From Rubripirellula reticaptiva (lineage in GTDB: Bacteria; Planctomycetota; Planctomycetia; Pirellulales; Pirellulaceae): a stretch of 64,000 bases of DNA. The notes beneath the pieces were generated by a model. That model was not told where the DNA came from and ran no database searches. It saw only the letters and a program-made list of their open reading frames with translations. Position 1 is the stretch's first letter. Every line of letters begins with the position of its first letter. Shown here in pieces: positions 1 through 8,495 of this stretch. Location of the stretch: NCBI RefSeq assembly GCF_007860175.1, contig NZ_SJPX01000006.1:188074-252073 (forward strand), read 5' to 3'. The position numbers were made by a program, and so were the translations under genes.

Positions 1-2
1 CC

Positions 3-2006
3 GGTGCTACCGCTGAGGAACAGGCTGCGGCGGATGCCTATGTGTCGAAGATCAGCTCGGAGGAGTTGGCTTTGAGTGCGTCTAACGCGTCACAGCAACA
101 GTACAACCAAGTGAACGCAATTGAATCTCCGTCTGCAAAGCCGGATACGTTACTGGAGTTCATCGCCTACTCAATAGTCCTCGCCTTACCGGCCATTGGG
201 GTTGTGTTGCTACTTCGGAGCTTCGCATCACATGTTCGTTTCGCGTTGGCATTGCGGACGCTTCCACTCGTTAACGATCGAGCGACAATCGACTGTCTGT
301 TGAGGGTTTGTGACGAGCTCGGTGTAGGACGGCGACCCAAGCTGAAGGAAGTTCCGTCGCTTCATGCACCGGCCATGTTTGGGGTGTTTCGGCCAGTTAT
401 CTGCCTTCCTACCCGATGGCGAGAAAGGCTGACAACAAAACAGCTCGAATGGGTGTTTCGTCACGAGGTCGCTCACGTCAAAGGTCGGGACGGTTTGCTG
501 CTTTCGATGGCGACTTTGGCGAGATCGCTGCATTGGTTCAACCCTTTGTCTTGGATTGCGGTTGCCAAGCTTCAGTACAGCATGGAGAGAGCCGCCGATG
601 AACTCGTGACGCTCCACTTGAATGAGACGCAGGTTCGCGAATATGGCGAACTCCTGCTTCAATTTGCTGCCGGCCAACCATCGCCGCGCACGCGCCCAAC
701 AATCGGGCTTCTCGCGATGGCGGCACCGAAAGGTCTCGGGCAGCGAATCGAATCGTTAGGAACGCCAGTTCGTAGTAGAAGTTGGCTTCGAGAATTGGTG
801 GCAATTTCTGCGATCGGCATGGTTGCCATCTGTGGATTGACCGACGCCAAACCAATCGAAACGCCTGTGGTGAAGCCACGACCCGTTCCAAATTTCGAGG
901 TTGCGTTGTCCGGAGGTGACTGGAAACGCCCTGACGATTTAATCCAGTCTCCAACTGTCCCGGACACTCGAGTCGTATCCATCAATGTCGAAAAAGCACT
1001 GCGAAAAGCGAAGGAACTTGAGCCGCGAATTGATGCGGAGCGATTTGTGCTCAACTATTTCGCGATGTACCCGGTGACTTCAGATCAGCGTGCCGATGCG
1101 ATAATCACTGACGGCATGATGACCGTCGAGGTAACGAAACCGCAAGAAACGCTGATAAAGCAAATGCTGTCGGCATTCGAGAAGTCGGGGCTCTGGCAGA
1201 TCGTCACCGAGCTTCGAGTAATCGACACCAACATTAAACTACTGGATCAATTTGATTGGTCGACGTCCGAGACGACAGCACGCGTCGCGCGACTCGATCG
1301 CGCACCCGTGCTGGACAATCCAGAACTCTGGCCGGAAGCAACGCTCTCGTTCAATGCTTTGGGTTTGTCGCCGAGCACGAACGAAAACTACAGAATTGAG
1401 CAATCTGCCTCGATGCCGATTCGCGCCGCCAAAATCAGTCGGCTGCAAAGCGAACGATTCATTCGTCAACTGCAACTCGACAGTCGCTCGAACCTCATGC
1501 AAGCTCCCAAGGTCACGATGTTCAACGGCCAATGTGCCGTCATCAGCGATGTTTACCAACGACCATTCGTCACCGATGTGTGGGAGATTGCTGGTGACAA
1601 AGCTACGGCGATTCAGCCAAAGATTTCTGTTTTTGAGGACGGTTGGAAATTCTTATTGAAAACGACCGTTTCTTCGGATGAGGACGTAAAGTTGCAAATG
1701 GTCTTAACTCAAGCGAGTGTTGAAGGTGTAAAGCTCGCGAGCCTCCCGAATTCGCGTAGCAATGATCCGGACCAACGAGTGACCATCCAAGTACCAACGG
1801 TCAAGTCGGATTCAATCGCCGTGGAAAGCATGCTGAAAGAGTCGGAAGCGTTGCTAGTGTTCTCGCCCAAACCGTATTCGAGTGAGTCTGATGAGGACGA
1901 TAACAAGAGCAACTTTGGCATTGGTCAAGTATTCATGATCCGTACGCAACTCATCTCAGATCACGAATTCCTGAAGGGCTTCGTCCCCGAGCAAGATGAT
2001 GATTGA
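3..2006 (+). CDS. M56 family metallopeptidase with secretin-like C-terminal region (5' partial)
   Basis: Membrane zinc peptidase related to the sensor domain of BlaR1/MecR1. The frame is open to the left edge, so the gene starts outside the window; the GTG at 42 is only the first in-frame start visible and residue numbers count from it. A membrane segment lies near residues 36-60, the zinc motif HEVAH at 141-145, the second ligand region ERAADE at 182-187, and another hydrophobic segment near 250-262. Residues about 490-620 do not belong to BlaR1: they read like the beta domain of secretins ('LMQAPKVTMFNGQ', then a conserved 'VTIQVPTV' strand). In this family the peptidase normally relays an envelope signal to a BlaI repressor, which would sit upstream and is not visible. 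Confidence is high for M56, moderate for the secretin-like part. Confidence 0.85.
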   Translation, partial: GATAEEQAAADAYVSKISSEELALSASNASQQQYNQVNAIESPSAKPDTLLEFIAYSIVLALPAIGVVLLLRSFASHVRFALALRTLPLVNDRATIDCLLRVCDELGVGRRPKLKEVPSLHAPAMFGVFRPVICLPTRWRERLTTKQLEWVFRHEVAHVKGRDGLLLSMATLARSLHWFNPLSWIAVAKLQYSMERAADELVTLHLNETQVREYGELLLQFAAGQPSPRTRPTIGLLAMAAPKGLGQRIESLGTPVRSRSWLRELVAISAIGMVAICGLTDAKPIETPVVKPRPVPNFEVALSGGDWKRPDDLIQSPTVPDTRVVSINVEKALRKAKELEPRIDAERFVLNYFAMYPVTSDQRADAIITDGMMTVEVTKPQETLIKQMLSAFEKSGLWQIVTELRVIDTNIKLLDQFDWSTSETTARVARLDRAPVLDNPELWPEATLSFNALGLSPSTNENYRIEQSASMPIRAAKISRLQSERFIRQLQLDSRSNLMQAPKVTMFNGQCAVISDVYQRPFVTDVWEIAGDKATAIQPKISVFEDGWKFLLKTTVSSDEDVKLQMVLTQASVEGVKLASLPNSRSNDPDQRVTIQVPTVKSDSIAVESMLKESEALLVFSPKPYSSESDEDDNKSNFGIGQVFMIRTQLISDHEFLKGFVPEQDDD

Positions 2007-2031
2007 TAGGCACGATGTCTTCATTTGCGTG

Positions 2032-2751
2032 TTAGGCAATGCACATCATGTAGAAACCCAGCGAGCCCACGGCAGAAATTAGCGTGACGAGCAGCAAGTA
2101 AGCGATCGTTCGTTTTGGACCGAGACGAATCATCCAAATCCCAATCACGAGCTCGAGTGCAGTCAGCAAAAACGCCAGCCATTGCGACTCTTGGAAATGT
2201 TGTCCGAAAACTTGACTTAGCAATGCCGCCGGAAGAAAGGCTGGCATTCCTGCAATCATGACTACCAGAGCCGGCAAAATTCGGTCGAGTTCGTCGTACC
2301 CAACCACCCAGGCATACGGCAGGATCATGCACGCAATCAATGCCGATCCGGCCATGCGATGCTGTGGATTTCTAACGCAGAACGCAATGAAGTAAGCGAA
2401 CGCGCCGGCGCAAGCGATCCCACTCACCACGATTGGGAACTTGGCGAGCAGCGGAATCGCCACCGCAACACCGGCGGTAATCATCAGCAAAGTGCGAACC
2501 GAGAATCGCATCGGCGTACGTGGAGCGTCGTTCGCCGACTTGCTCGTGATTGGCAACCATGGCAGAGCAATACAAAACGCCGCGGACGCAATCGCCGACC
2601 AAAGCGGCACCTTCCACAGCAGCGGCGACGGCCGGCTCTGGTCGGAGTCCGTCCACGCGTAGAACCCTGGAATAAACCAGCCGATGAGCAAGCTCGCCGC
2701 AATGTAAAGCGGGAAGATCGGTGTTCGCGATGTCAGCTTGGAAATTTCCAT
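2032..2751 (-). CDS. Polytopic membrane protein, planctomycete type
   Basis: A 239-residue protein of unknown function with about six hydrophobic segments. The third contains 'FSVRTLLMITAGVAVAI', a segment seen in many planctomycete membrane proteins of unknown role. I chose the ATG at 2751 (MEISKLTSRTP) over an upstream in-frame ATG at 2835, because the added 28 residues are Arg/Ser-rich and overlap the intergenic region. It is convergent with the M56 gene, with only 25 bases between the stops. No catalytic motif was seen. Confidence 0.7.
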   Translation of the reverse strand: MEISKLTSRTPIFPLYIAASLLIGWFIPGFYAWTDSDQSRPSPLLWKVPLWSAIASAAFCIALPWLPITSKSANDAPRTPMRFSVRTLLMITAGVAVAIPLLAKFPIVVSGIACAGAFAYFIAFCVRNPQHRMAGSALIACMILPYAWVVGYDELDRILPALVVMIAGMPAFLPAALLSQVFGQHFQESQWLAFLLTALELVIGIWMIRLGPKRTIAYLLLVTLISAVGSLGFYMMCIA

Positions 2752-2890
2752 ACTTCTTCGAGAGCCTGTTTTGGCTCGACCACTGCGCCCTTTCAAAAAA
2801 CAACAAAATTCCGAACGACTCACGCCATGTGCCAAAGACTCACGTCATGAGTCGCCGTGACTCCAGCTGAGAGATTCGCCTTCGAGCTGA

Positions 2891-3604
2891 TCCCGCTGGC
2901 CCGTGTACTTCTACGAATCGCTGTCGAAGCGAATGCTCACGAACGGCTTTTTCGCACGCCTCAACATCATCGACGTCGGCAAACGTGGCTCAGGCCAATC
3001 GCCTGGGTCTGCACGCGACCTGCCCGAGGAGATCCTGGACATTGCAAAGTGGTGGGCCGAATTCGAGCCTGGCACGGGCAATTTCCTGAACTTCCATCCC
3101 AAGCCGCTCGTGTTGCAAGCCACGCCAGACGCAGCCGAAGCGATCGACAAACTGCGGTTGATGACTGAGCATGAATACAACACCGCGGAAGAGGCACTCG
3201 ATGAAGTCGCTCGTACGGCATGGAGTCGTACGTGCGAACACGCCAAGAAGCTGGCGTTGATCTATGCGTGCAGCGAGAACCACATCGAACCGCTCATCGG
3301 TTTGCCGGCCGTCGAGTGGGCTACTGAGTTCGCGATGCATCAAACGCGTCGGCAACTGTATCTCGCGTCCGTCCACGTCGCCGAGAATCCGTTTCATGCC
3401 GAGTGCCTGAAGCTGCTTAAACGACTCGGCGAGCAACCCGACCAGCGAATGCAACGACAACACATTCTCAAGTACATGAAGTGCAAAGCCGCCGACTTGG
3501 ACCAGATCATTTTGACGCTGGTGCAACAAGGCGAGATCGAACCCATCACCATGCCAACCGCCACGAAGACCGCGAGTGGCTTCCAGCGAGTGGTTGCCGA
3601 ATGA
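2891..3604 (+). pseudogene. C-terminal remnant of a DUF3987-type phage/plasmid primase-helicase
   Basis: About 235 residues resembling the C-terminal part of DUF3987 proteins (replicative primase/helicase relatives carried by prophages): a segment 'RTAWSRTCEHAKKLALIYA', then an alpha-helical tail ending in a small winged-helix-like region. A stop (TGA at 2888-2890) lies directly upstream in frame and the ATPase domain is absent, so this is a 5'-deleted fragment. A GTG at 2903 could start translation but gives no functional domain. It marks the left end of the decayed prophage island that continues to about 5.9 kb. Confidence 0.65.
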
Positions 3605-3624
3605 AATCTTCACCGCCGCTTCCC

Positions 3625-3704
3625 AATCCTTCCCCAAAAAGAGAAGGATTCGACCTGAAAGCAACGAATCGTTCCCAAACCTTCCCGTGCGTTGGGGAAG
3701 GATT
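3625..3704. repeat. 11-bp inverted repeat with purine/pyrimidine-rich arms
   Basis: The arm 'aatccttcccc' (3625-3635) is repeated exactly in inverse at 3694-3704, with further 'aaggatt' and 'cttccc' copies between and after. It follows the primase remnant and lies about 190 bases before the zeta-toxin gene. It may form a long-range hairpin or be a recombination scar; there is no U-tract to support a terminator. Confidence 0.5.
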
Positions 3705-3895
3705 CGAGGGAAGGATTGAACTGACTGACCGCCGGCAAGACGTTTAGGTACTGCCGGCCGATCGTGTATCTGGTCAGGGCCACGGGAACAGCAGCCTTAT
3801 TGGACACAGTTTGTTCTATTTGTCCGAACGAAACATGTCACGCTAGTGAAAAGCACCACACAGCGTAAAATGCCAAGAAAAGGAATTCCATAAGC

Positions 3896-4495
3896 TTGCC
3901 CGAAACATTGAATCCAACCGTCTACGTCATCGCCGGCCCGAATGGTGCCGGCAAGACGACATTCGCGAAGCAATACCTGTCTCGGTTCGCCAATTGCGAC
4001 GAGTTTGTAAACGCGGATCTCATTGCTGCTGAGCTTTCACCCACGGATCCAGATTCTCAGGCATTGATTGCCGGACGGATGATGCTGGATAAAATCGAAG
4101 AACTGGCCCAGCACCGGGGCACCTTCAGTTTTGAAACAACTCTCGCCGGACGATCGCATGCCGCGCGGATTCGACGCCTGAGAGCCAACTTTGGTTATGA
4201 TGTAAAATTGGTGTTTGTTTGGTTGCCCAGCCCTGAGTTGGCCGTGCTGCGAGTGGCCGGGCGTGTCCAACAGGGCGGCCACAATATTCCTGAAGCGACA
4301 ATCCGGCGACGCTATCGACAAGGCATTGCGAATTTTGCAAAGCTATACACCCCAATCGTTGATGGTTGGATTGTTTTCGACGGGGCCGAGTCGCCGCCAA
4401 CCGAGATCATGCGTTTTGAAAGCCAAGAACTGCTCATCTCTGATGACGCCCATTTTGAATTCCTCAATCAAACAACGCAGGAGATGATGCCATGA
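3896..4495 (+). CDS. Zeta-toxin-like P-loop kinase
   Basis: A 199-residue P-loop protein. The Walker A motif GPNGAGKTT lies at about residues 14-22, followed by a conserved acidic 'NADLIAAEL' segment and 'FSFETTL', the pattern of the zeta toxin/UDP-GlcNAc kinase group. Known zeta toxins phosphorylate UDP-N-acetylglucosamine and block wall synthesis; whether this branch does so is unknown. No ATG is available between the upstream stop (3866) and Walker A, so TTG at 3896 is chosen, with 'aaaagg' 12-15 bases upstream as a weak ribosome site. The gene overlaps the next by four bases (ATGA), as in a toxin-antitoxin operon. It is intact inside an otherwise decayed prophage, which suggests selection for it. 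Confidence 0.8.
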   Translation: MPETLNPTVYVIAGPNGAGKTTFAKQYLSRFANCDEFVNADLIAAELSPTDPDSQALIAGRMMLDKIEELAQHRGTFSFETTLAGRSHAARIRRLRANFGYDVKLVFVWLPSPELAVLRVAGRVQQGGHNIPEATIRRRYRQGIANFAKLYTPIVDGWIVFDGAESPPTEIMRFESQELLISDDAHFEFLNQTTQEMMP

Positions 4496-4692
4496 TCCGT
4501 GACAATCAAAGTGAATTTTCTAAGCGAACGAACGCTGCGATGAAAGAGACTCGGAAGGTTGTTGTTGACCGTGCTCGAAAACACAATACGCCAATTGTCC
4601 TTTGGCGAGAGGGTAAGGTTGTTGAACTCGATCCGTTCTCGCCAGAGTTCGACGAACCGAACGACGAAACGCCTGCAGCCGACAATAAGTAG
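4492..4692 (+). CDS. Small partner protein of the zeta-like kinase (putative antitoxin)
   Basis: A 66-residue charged protein (MIRDNQSEFSKRTNAAMKE...) whose ATG overlaps the toxin stop as ATGA. It has a basic first half, a 'TPIVLWREGKVVEL' beta-strand-like middle and an acidic tail. The size, coupling and position fit an antitoxin or immunity partner, but it does not resemble the epsilon antitoxin. The partner role is inferred from position alone. Confidence 0.6.
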   Translation: MIRDNQSEFSKRTNAAMKETRKVVVDRARKHNTPIVLWREGKVVELDPFSPEFDEPNDETPAADNK

Positions 4693-4710
4693 ACAGGCGA
4701 CTTCCGAAAA

Positions 4711-4758
4711 CACACCCACCCAACCAAACATCTAACCAACCGCCCAACGACCGAACCC
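4711..4758. repeat. C/A-rich low-complexity tract
   Basis: About 48 bases made almost only of C and A on the + strand (repeated 'ccaacc' and 'cccacc' units) between the toxin-antitoxin pair and the ParB remnant. No protein or RNA gene is recognised in it. Confidence 0.45.
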
Positions 4759-4785
4759 TTTCCATTTCTCTTCTCCTTGGAAAGG
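4757..4785 (+). promoter_or_regulatory. Hairpin enclosing the ribosome-binding site of the ParB remnant
   Basis: Perfect 8-bp stem 'cctttcca' (4757-4764) / 'tggaaagg' (4778-4785) with a 13-base pyrimidine-rich loop. The 3' arm contains 'aaagg', the only good Shine-Dalgarno sequence before the ATG at 4794, so the site would be hidden when folded. There is no U-tract, so it is not a clear terminator. Confidence 0.4.
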
Positions 4786-4793
4786 ACGCTGCC

Positions 4794-5470
4794 ATGCAGG
4801 TCACTGTGTTGTCGATTGCTAACGCGGGTGGTCGCTTGATCGCTGTAAAAAGCCTTACGAAAACAACCCTCGCATCAATGACGACGCCGTTGATGCCGTC
4901 ATCCTCTCGATCAACGAGTTTGGATTTCGCCAGCCAATCGTTTTGGATACCCACGGTGTCATCATCGTCGGCCATACACGGTTCAAAGCCGCGAAAAAAC
5001 TAGGTCTGACCGAAGTGCCCGTTCACGTCGCAACGGACCTTGAACCCGAAGCGGTCAAGGCATATCGGATCGCCGATAACCGAACCGGCGAGAACGCCGA
5101 ATGGGATTGGGACCTGCTGCCCATCGAAATCGGCGAACTCCAACAATCCGGTTTCGATTGCGAGTTGCTTGGGTTCAACGATGACGAACTTGCCAAGCTG
5201 CTCGATCCCGGCGTCACGCAAGGTCTGGCCGATCCCGAGGACGTGCCGGAGCCTCCGGACGAAGCAGTAACGCAACTCGGCGATGTTTGGATCCTTGGCG
5301 ATCACTGATTGCTTTGCGGTGATTCGTCGCAAACCGACGACGTCGATCGCTTGCTCGCCGGCGTGAAAATTCATATGGTGAATACCGATCTACCGTACAA
5401 CGTCAACGTCGACGTCAACGTCAACGTCGAACCGCGAAGCAAGAACGCGATCGCGGCGGGCAACAGTTCG
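4794..5470 (+). pseudogene. Phage ParB-domain/DNA methyltransferase remnant
   Basis: Remains of the prophage protein that joins a ParB-like nuclease domain to an N6-adenine methyltransferase. From 4850 the frame reads KPYENNPRIN, then 'DTHGVIIVGHTRFKAA' and 'VPVHVATDLEP', classic ParB_N sequence. Three kinds of damage are visible. The start at 4794 (MQVTVLSIAN) is in a different frame from the rest, so a frameshift lies near 4820-4850. The codon after 'DVWILGDH' is TGA (5306-5308), where relatives usually have Arg before LLCGD. The methylase motif IV, normally DPPY, reads DLPY near 5389. The reading frame then runs into terminase sequence. Not expected to be functional. Confidence 0.75.
5402..5431 (+). 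repeat. Hexamer tandem repeat (GTCAAC/GTCGAC)
   Basis: Five hexamer units, variants of gtcaac/gtcgac, inside the methyltransferase remnant. They encode a Val-Asn/Asp-Val run right after the degenerate DLPYN motif. Relatives have only one such dipeptide before 'EPRS', so this looks like a slipped-strand expansion after the gene lost function. Confidence 0.6.
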
Positions 5471-5935
5471 TTCCCCGCCGGCGGTGCATCGTCCAGTCCC
5501 TTCAGCGAATACAAACGCCGACCCGGCGATCGCGTCGGACTCAACTGGCGAGTCCCCTCGGTTCACGGTAAACGAGCCATTCGCCACGTCATCTACGACA
5601 TGAACTGGTGGAAGTCCTTCACCCACGCTCGACTCGCCGTCGCGATGGGCGATCGAGGTTGCCTGTCAGTCTTCGGCGACCGCGCCGAGCAACACCGCAT
5701 GTTCGCCAAACAAATCACCGCCGAGTACTTCATCAAAACCGAAGGCCGCGGCCGAACCGTCGACGAATGGAAAGCCCGCCCCGAACAACCCGACAACCAC
5801 TGGCTCGACTGCCTAGTCGGTACCGCCGTAGCCGCGTCGATGCAAGGAGCGATTCTTTTCGGAACGGATTTACTCGCATCGCTAAAACGTGAGCGAGTAA
5901 GCTTTAAGGATCTCCAGCGACGGAAGAAGATCTAG
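5471..5935 (+). pseudogene. C-terminal remnant of a GpA-type phage terminase large subunit
   Basis: Continuous in frame with the methyltransferase remnant, but from about 5500 the sequence becomes terminase: 'LNWRVPSVHGKRAIRH', 'YDMNWWKSFTHARLAVAMGD', then 'GRGRTVDEWK' and 'DNHWLDCLVG', the nuclease end of GpA-family large terminases that package phage DNA. The ATPase domain is missing. The simplest reading is a deletion that removed the rest of the methylase and the first two thirds of the terminase, joining the stumps in frame. No translation start is evident except through the upstream remnant. Confidence 0.7.
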
Positions 5936-6043
5936 TGAAGGCGAGCAGACATGTACTCTGGTCGGTTCCTGCAACGCAGAACTGGCCAACTGGGCGATTG
6001 ATGAAACGCAGCGGGACCTTTAGGCCACTTAAGCATCGAAACT

Positions 6044-7228
6044 TCAAAACCAGCCTTTGATTGGGCGAATGAGATTGGTGGAGACACGTTGCAACAGGGG
6101 CCACTGGTTGACCTCATCCGCTGTCACAAGATTATTGTCTGGATCAGCATCAAGCCCCTGAAAGATAGCTCGTATCACAGCCAGAATTGCCGGATCCTCT
6201 GTCATGAGCATCGCTTCTGCCCATCGACTGTCGGCCGCATCTTCAAAGTTGTAACTTCCAAACGCCGTCCATTCGTTGTCGATCAGAATGATTTTGGAGT
6301 GTTCGCCGTGTTGGTTTTCGTAGATGTTTGCACCCTGTCGCACCAGAGTTGCGTAGCCGGTCGCTGCAGCCAACCAGGGCAGTGGCGTATTGAGCGACGA
6401 AGCATTGGAGTGAAAAATGTCGACCTTCACACCACGCGATGTGGCCTCTTTGAGCGCTTCGACGATCACGCGGGCTGGCTTGTAGTAGAAACTGGTAAGC
6501 CGGATGGTGTGTTGAGCGTGGCGGATCTTGTCGGCCAACATCGCGGTGAGTGGATTCGTCTGGCGGCGATGAAAAGCACCCCAGCGACACGGGTCTTCGG
6601 TCGGGTTGTACGACCAATAGTCCATCGGGATGTTCTGCGAGAGCAAGGCTTGCTTGCTTGGCAAAAGAGGGTTTGCTGGAATCGATGATCCAAGCAATTC
6701 GTTGAAGTTTCGCGTTAAGACGTCAACGATGGGGCCACGCAGCGCGACGGAGAATTCATTCCATTCTTTGAACGAGCTTCGCGAGAGGTTGCTGCTTCCG
6801 AAGATCGCTTCACCTGCATCGGAAAGCTGAATCTTGATGTGATGTCCGCACCCCACATACCGATCGATCACATGCTTGGGTGAATACATCACCACTTGGC
6901 CACCCGCTTTCCTCAGTTCGTTCAGCTTGTCGCGCAGCCGTGCTCGATCCGTCCTAGACATGAGCGTGCCGCCAAGTCGCTGGCCGAAGCGATCGATCAA
7001 AAGGATGGTCGCGACGCCACGTTGCTGTGCTTTCAGCAATTCGGACAAAACCTCACGCCCAATTTCATCCCATTCCACGTAGAGCGTCGACAGGTGTAAG
7101 AAAGAACGCGAAGCTGCGATCATCTCCAACCGCCGATTCCATTCTGCGTCACGATCCCACAGCGCTGTGAACTCCGTCGCCGACGAAGCTTCAATGATAG
7201 TACCCACGGACCGAACAGGTTTGAGCAA
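6044..7228 (-). CDS. Phospholipase D-like protein with two HKD motifs
   Basis: A 394-residue protein of the PLD superfamily, like cardiolipin synthases and PLD nucleases. Both catalytic motifs are intact: HIKIQLSD (H130, K132, D137) followed by GSSN, and HSKIILID (H310, K312, D317) followed by GSYN. There is no obvious N-terminal membrane segment, unlike classical cardiolipin synthase, so a cytoplasmic phosphodiesterase is possible and the substrate cannot be told from sequence. It lies immediately beyond the prophage remnant on the opposite strand and may be a passenger or a neighbouring host gene. Confidence 0.8.
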   Translation of the reverse strand: MLKPVRSVGTIIEASSATEFTALWDRDAEWNRRLEMIAASRSFLHLSTLYVEWDEIGREVLSELLKAQQRGVATILLIDRFGQRLGGTLMSRTDRARLRDKLNELRKAGGQVVMYSPKHVIDRYVGCGHHIKIQLSDAGEAIFGSSNLSRSSFKEWNEFSVALRGPIVDVLTRNFNELLGSSIPANPLLPSKQALLSQNIPMDYWSYNPTEDPCRWGAFHRRQTNPLTAMLADKIRHAQHTIRLTSFYYKPARVIVEALKEATSRGVKVDIFHSNASSLNTPLPWLAAATGYATLVRQGANIYENQHGEHSKIILIDNEWTAFGSYNFEDAADSRWAEAMLMTEDPAILAVIRAIFQGLDADPDNNLVTADEVNQWPLLQRVSTNLIRPIKGWF

Positions 7229-7869
7229 AGATGGTCTCCATTTTTGACTTAGCTAGGGTTGGTAGCATATCGATTCAGCCGGTGTGTGATAGGTGGATCA
7301 GAATCAGCGGCAACGTTGAGGCCCTAAGCCGAATGCACTCGTTCGCTTTCAACCTGCCGAGATCGGGCGAGCCGATCGCAGTTGCGAGTATCGTCAATTG
7401 CAGTCGGTGATCGCGACCAAAGCTAGATTGCGAGGCGTCCTACATTTGCGTCTCGGTAACGCTATCAATCTTGTCCTGCATCGACTGCTCGCGATCCGTG
7501 CGAGTTCCGACTTTGATGCAAGTCGTGATTCGCGGAGAGTCCACGGCGTGTACACGTTCGTGGCAACACTTGGTGGCCCGACAACATGCCGCTCGGCCAT
7601 CCTGGCACTACCGATCCCGAAGACCAACCAGGCGGCAGCGAAACTTTCTCGAGCGGGGAATGGGTTTGAGCCAATTGATAAGTGTGAGCACGCCAGAGGC
7701 ATCAACGCGATGCAACACTCGGTCGAACGGTGTGGAGCAATTTGCTCCGCATTTAGCAATCGAGAAATTGACTTGTGTATGCCTATTGTGACCCGGTAGA
7801 AATGAACTGATCTATCCGCCCAGTCGTTCTATAAGTAAAATTAGGCGGAAACCCTCTCAAAGAGAATGT
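7229..7869. other. Gene-poor stretch, no feature recognised
   Basis: 640 bases without a convincing gene. Overlapping short frames exist on both strands at 7394-7799, but none shows a ribosome site, a recognisable motif or a sensible composition. It may hold a heavily decayed gene and the promoter of the downstream metal locus. Confidence 0.4.
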
Positions 7870-8331
7870 ATGAATCGTTTGGTCTCTCTATTGCTAATTC
7901 CCATGTTCATGCTGGGGCAACCTTTGCCTCATTCGCATGCAGGGGCTTGCGTAGACCAAGCGGACGACCATGCCTCTCGTCCCCACGTTCATTTTGCACA
8001 GCATGACCATCACCATGGTCATTCGCACGCGGAACGTGAGAGTGAGACAGATTACCATCGCGATGATTCAGGCGTGGCGGATGCGGCTGATGATATCGCC
8101 GCGATCTTCGGGATGAATGGTCATGATGACGATGCTTTCTATCTTGCTAACTCAACACCGTCGCATCATCGACTGAGCATTGGCGGCGAGCAGAACCATT
8201 TCGCGGTTGTTCCATTCAACGTACCGGAACATCTCGGTTGTAGGCCTATGTCTGGTCCACAAATCTTGGTTCCGTTGCAGAGACGCTCTTCGCTGCCCAT
8301 CTACCTTCTGACAGCCTCTCTACGGCTGTAG
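7870..8331 (+). CDS. Exported His-rich protein, head of the metal-efflux locus
   Basis: 153 residues. The N-terminus (MNRLVSLLLIPMFMLGQPLP) is a short signal-peptide-like segment, followed by a His/Asp-rich stretch ('HDHHHGHSHAE') suited to binding Zn, Co, Ni or Cu in the periplasm. No enzyme domain is visible. It directly precedes the adaptor and pump genes on the same strand (164-base gap), which makes a metal-buffering or sensing role likely by context. Confidence 0.65.
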   Translation: MNRLVSLLLIPMFMLGQPLPHSHAGACVDQADDHASRPHVHFAQHDHHHGHSHAERESETDYHRDDSGVADAADDIAAIFGMNGHDDDAFYLANSTPSHHRLSIGGEQNHFAVVPFNVPEHLGCRPMSGPQILVPLQRRSSLPIYLLTASLRL

Positions 8332-8495
8332 CGGACACGCCTCACCGATGCTCCGCGTTCTAGACGCTGTGTTTCGGCATCGGTGATCTTCTCAATGTGA
8401 CTTTCAATTTGAGGCTCCTCCGTCGTTTGCGCCTGCGCGTTTGTTTCGGTGCTGCACCAGGGTCGTTGCGTGCCTCTTCTATCGGGAATTTTTAG

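Noticed and set aside
5402-5431. Hexamer repeats considered as CRISPR or a regulatory array
   Set aside because: Units are 6 bases with no spacers and lie in a degraded coding frame; best explained as slippage.
7394-7799. Overlapping frames on both strands as possible small genes
   Set aside because: Neither strand gives recognisable sequence. One minus-strand frame hinted at a decayed gene (segment ending TDREQSMQDKIDSVT) but could not be assigned.
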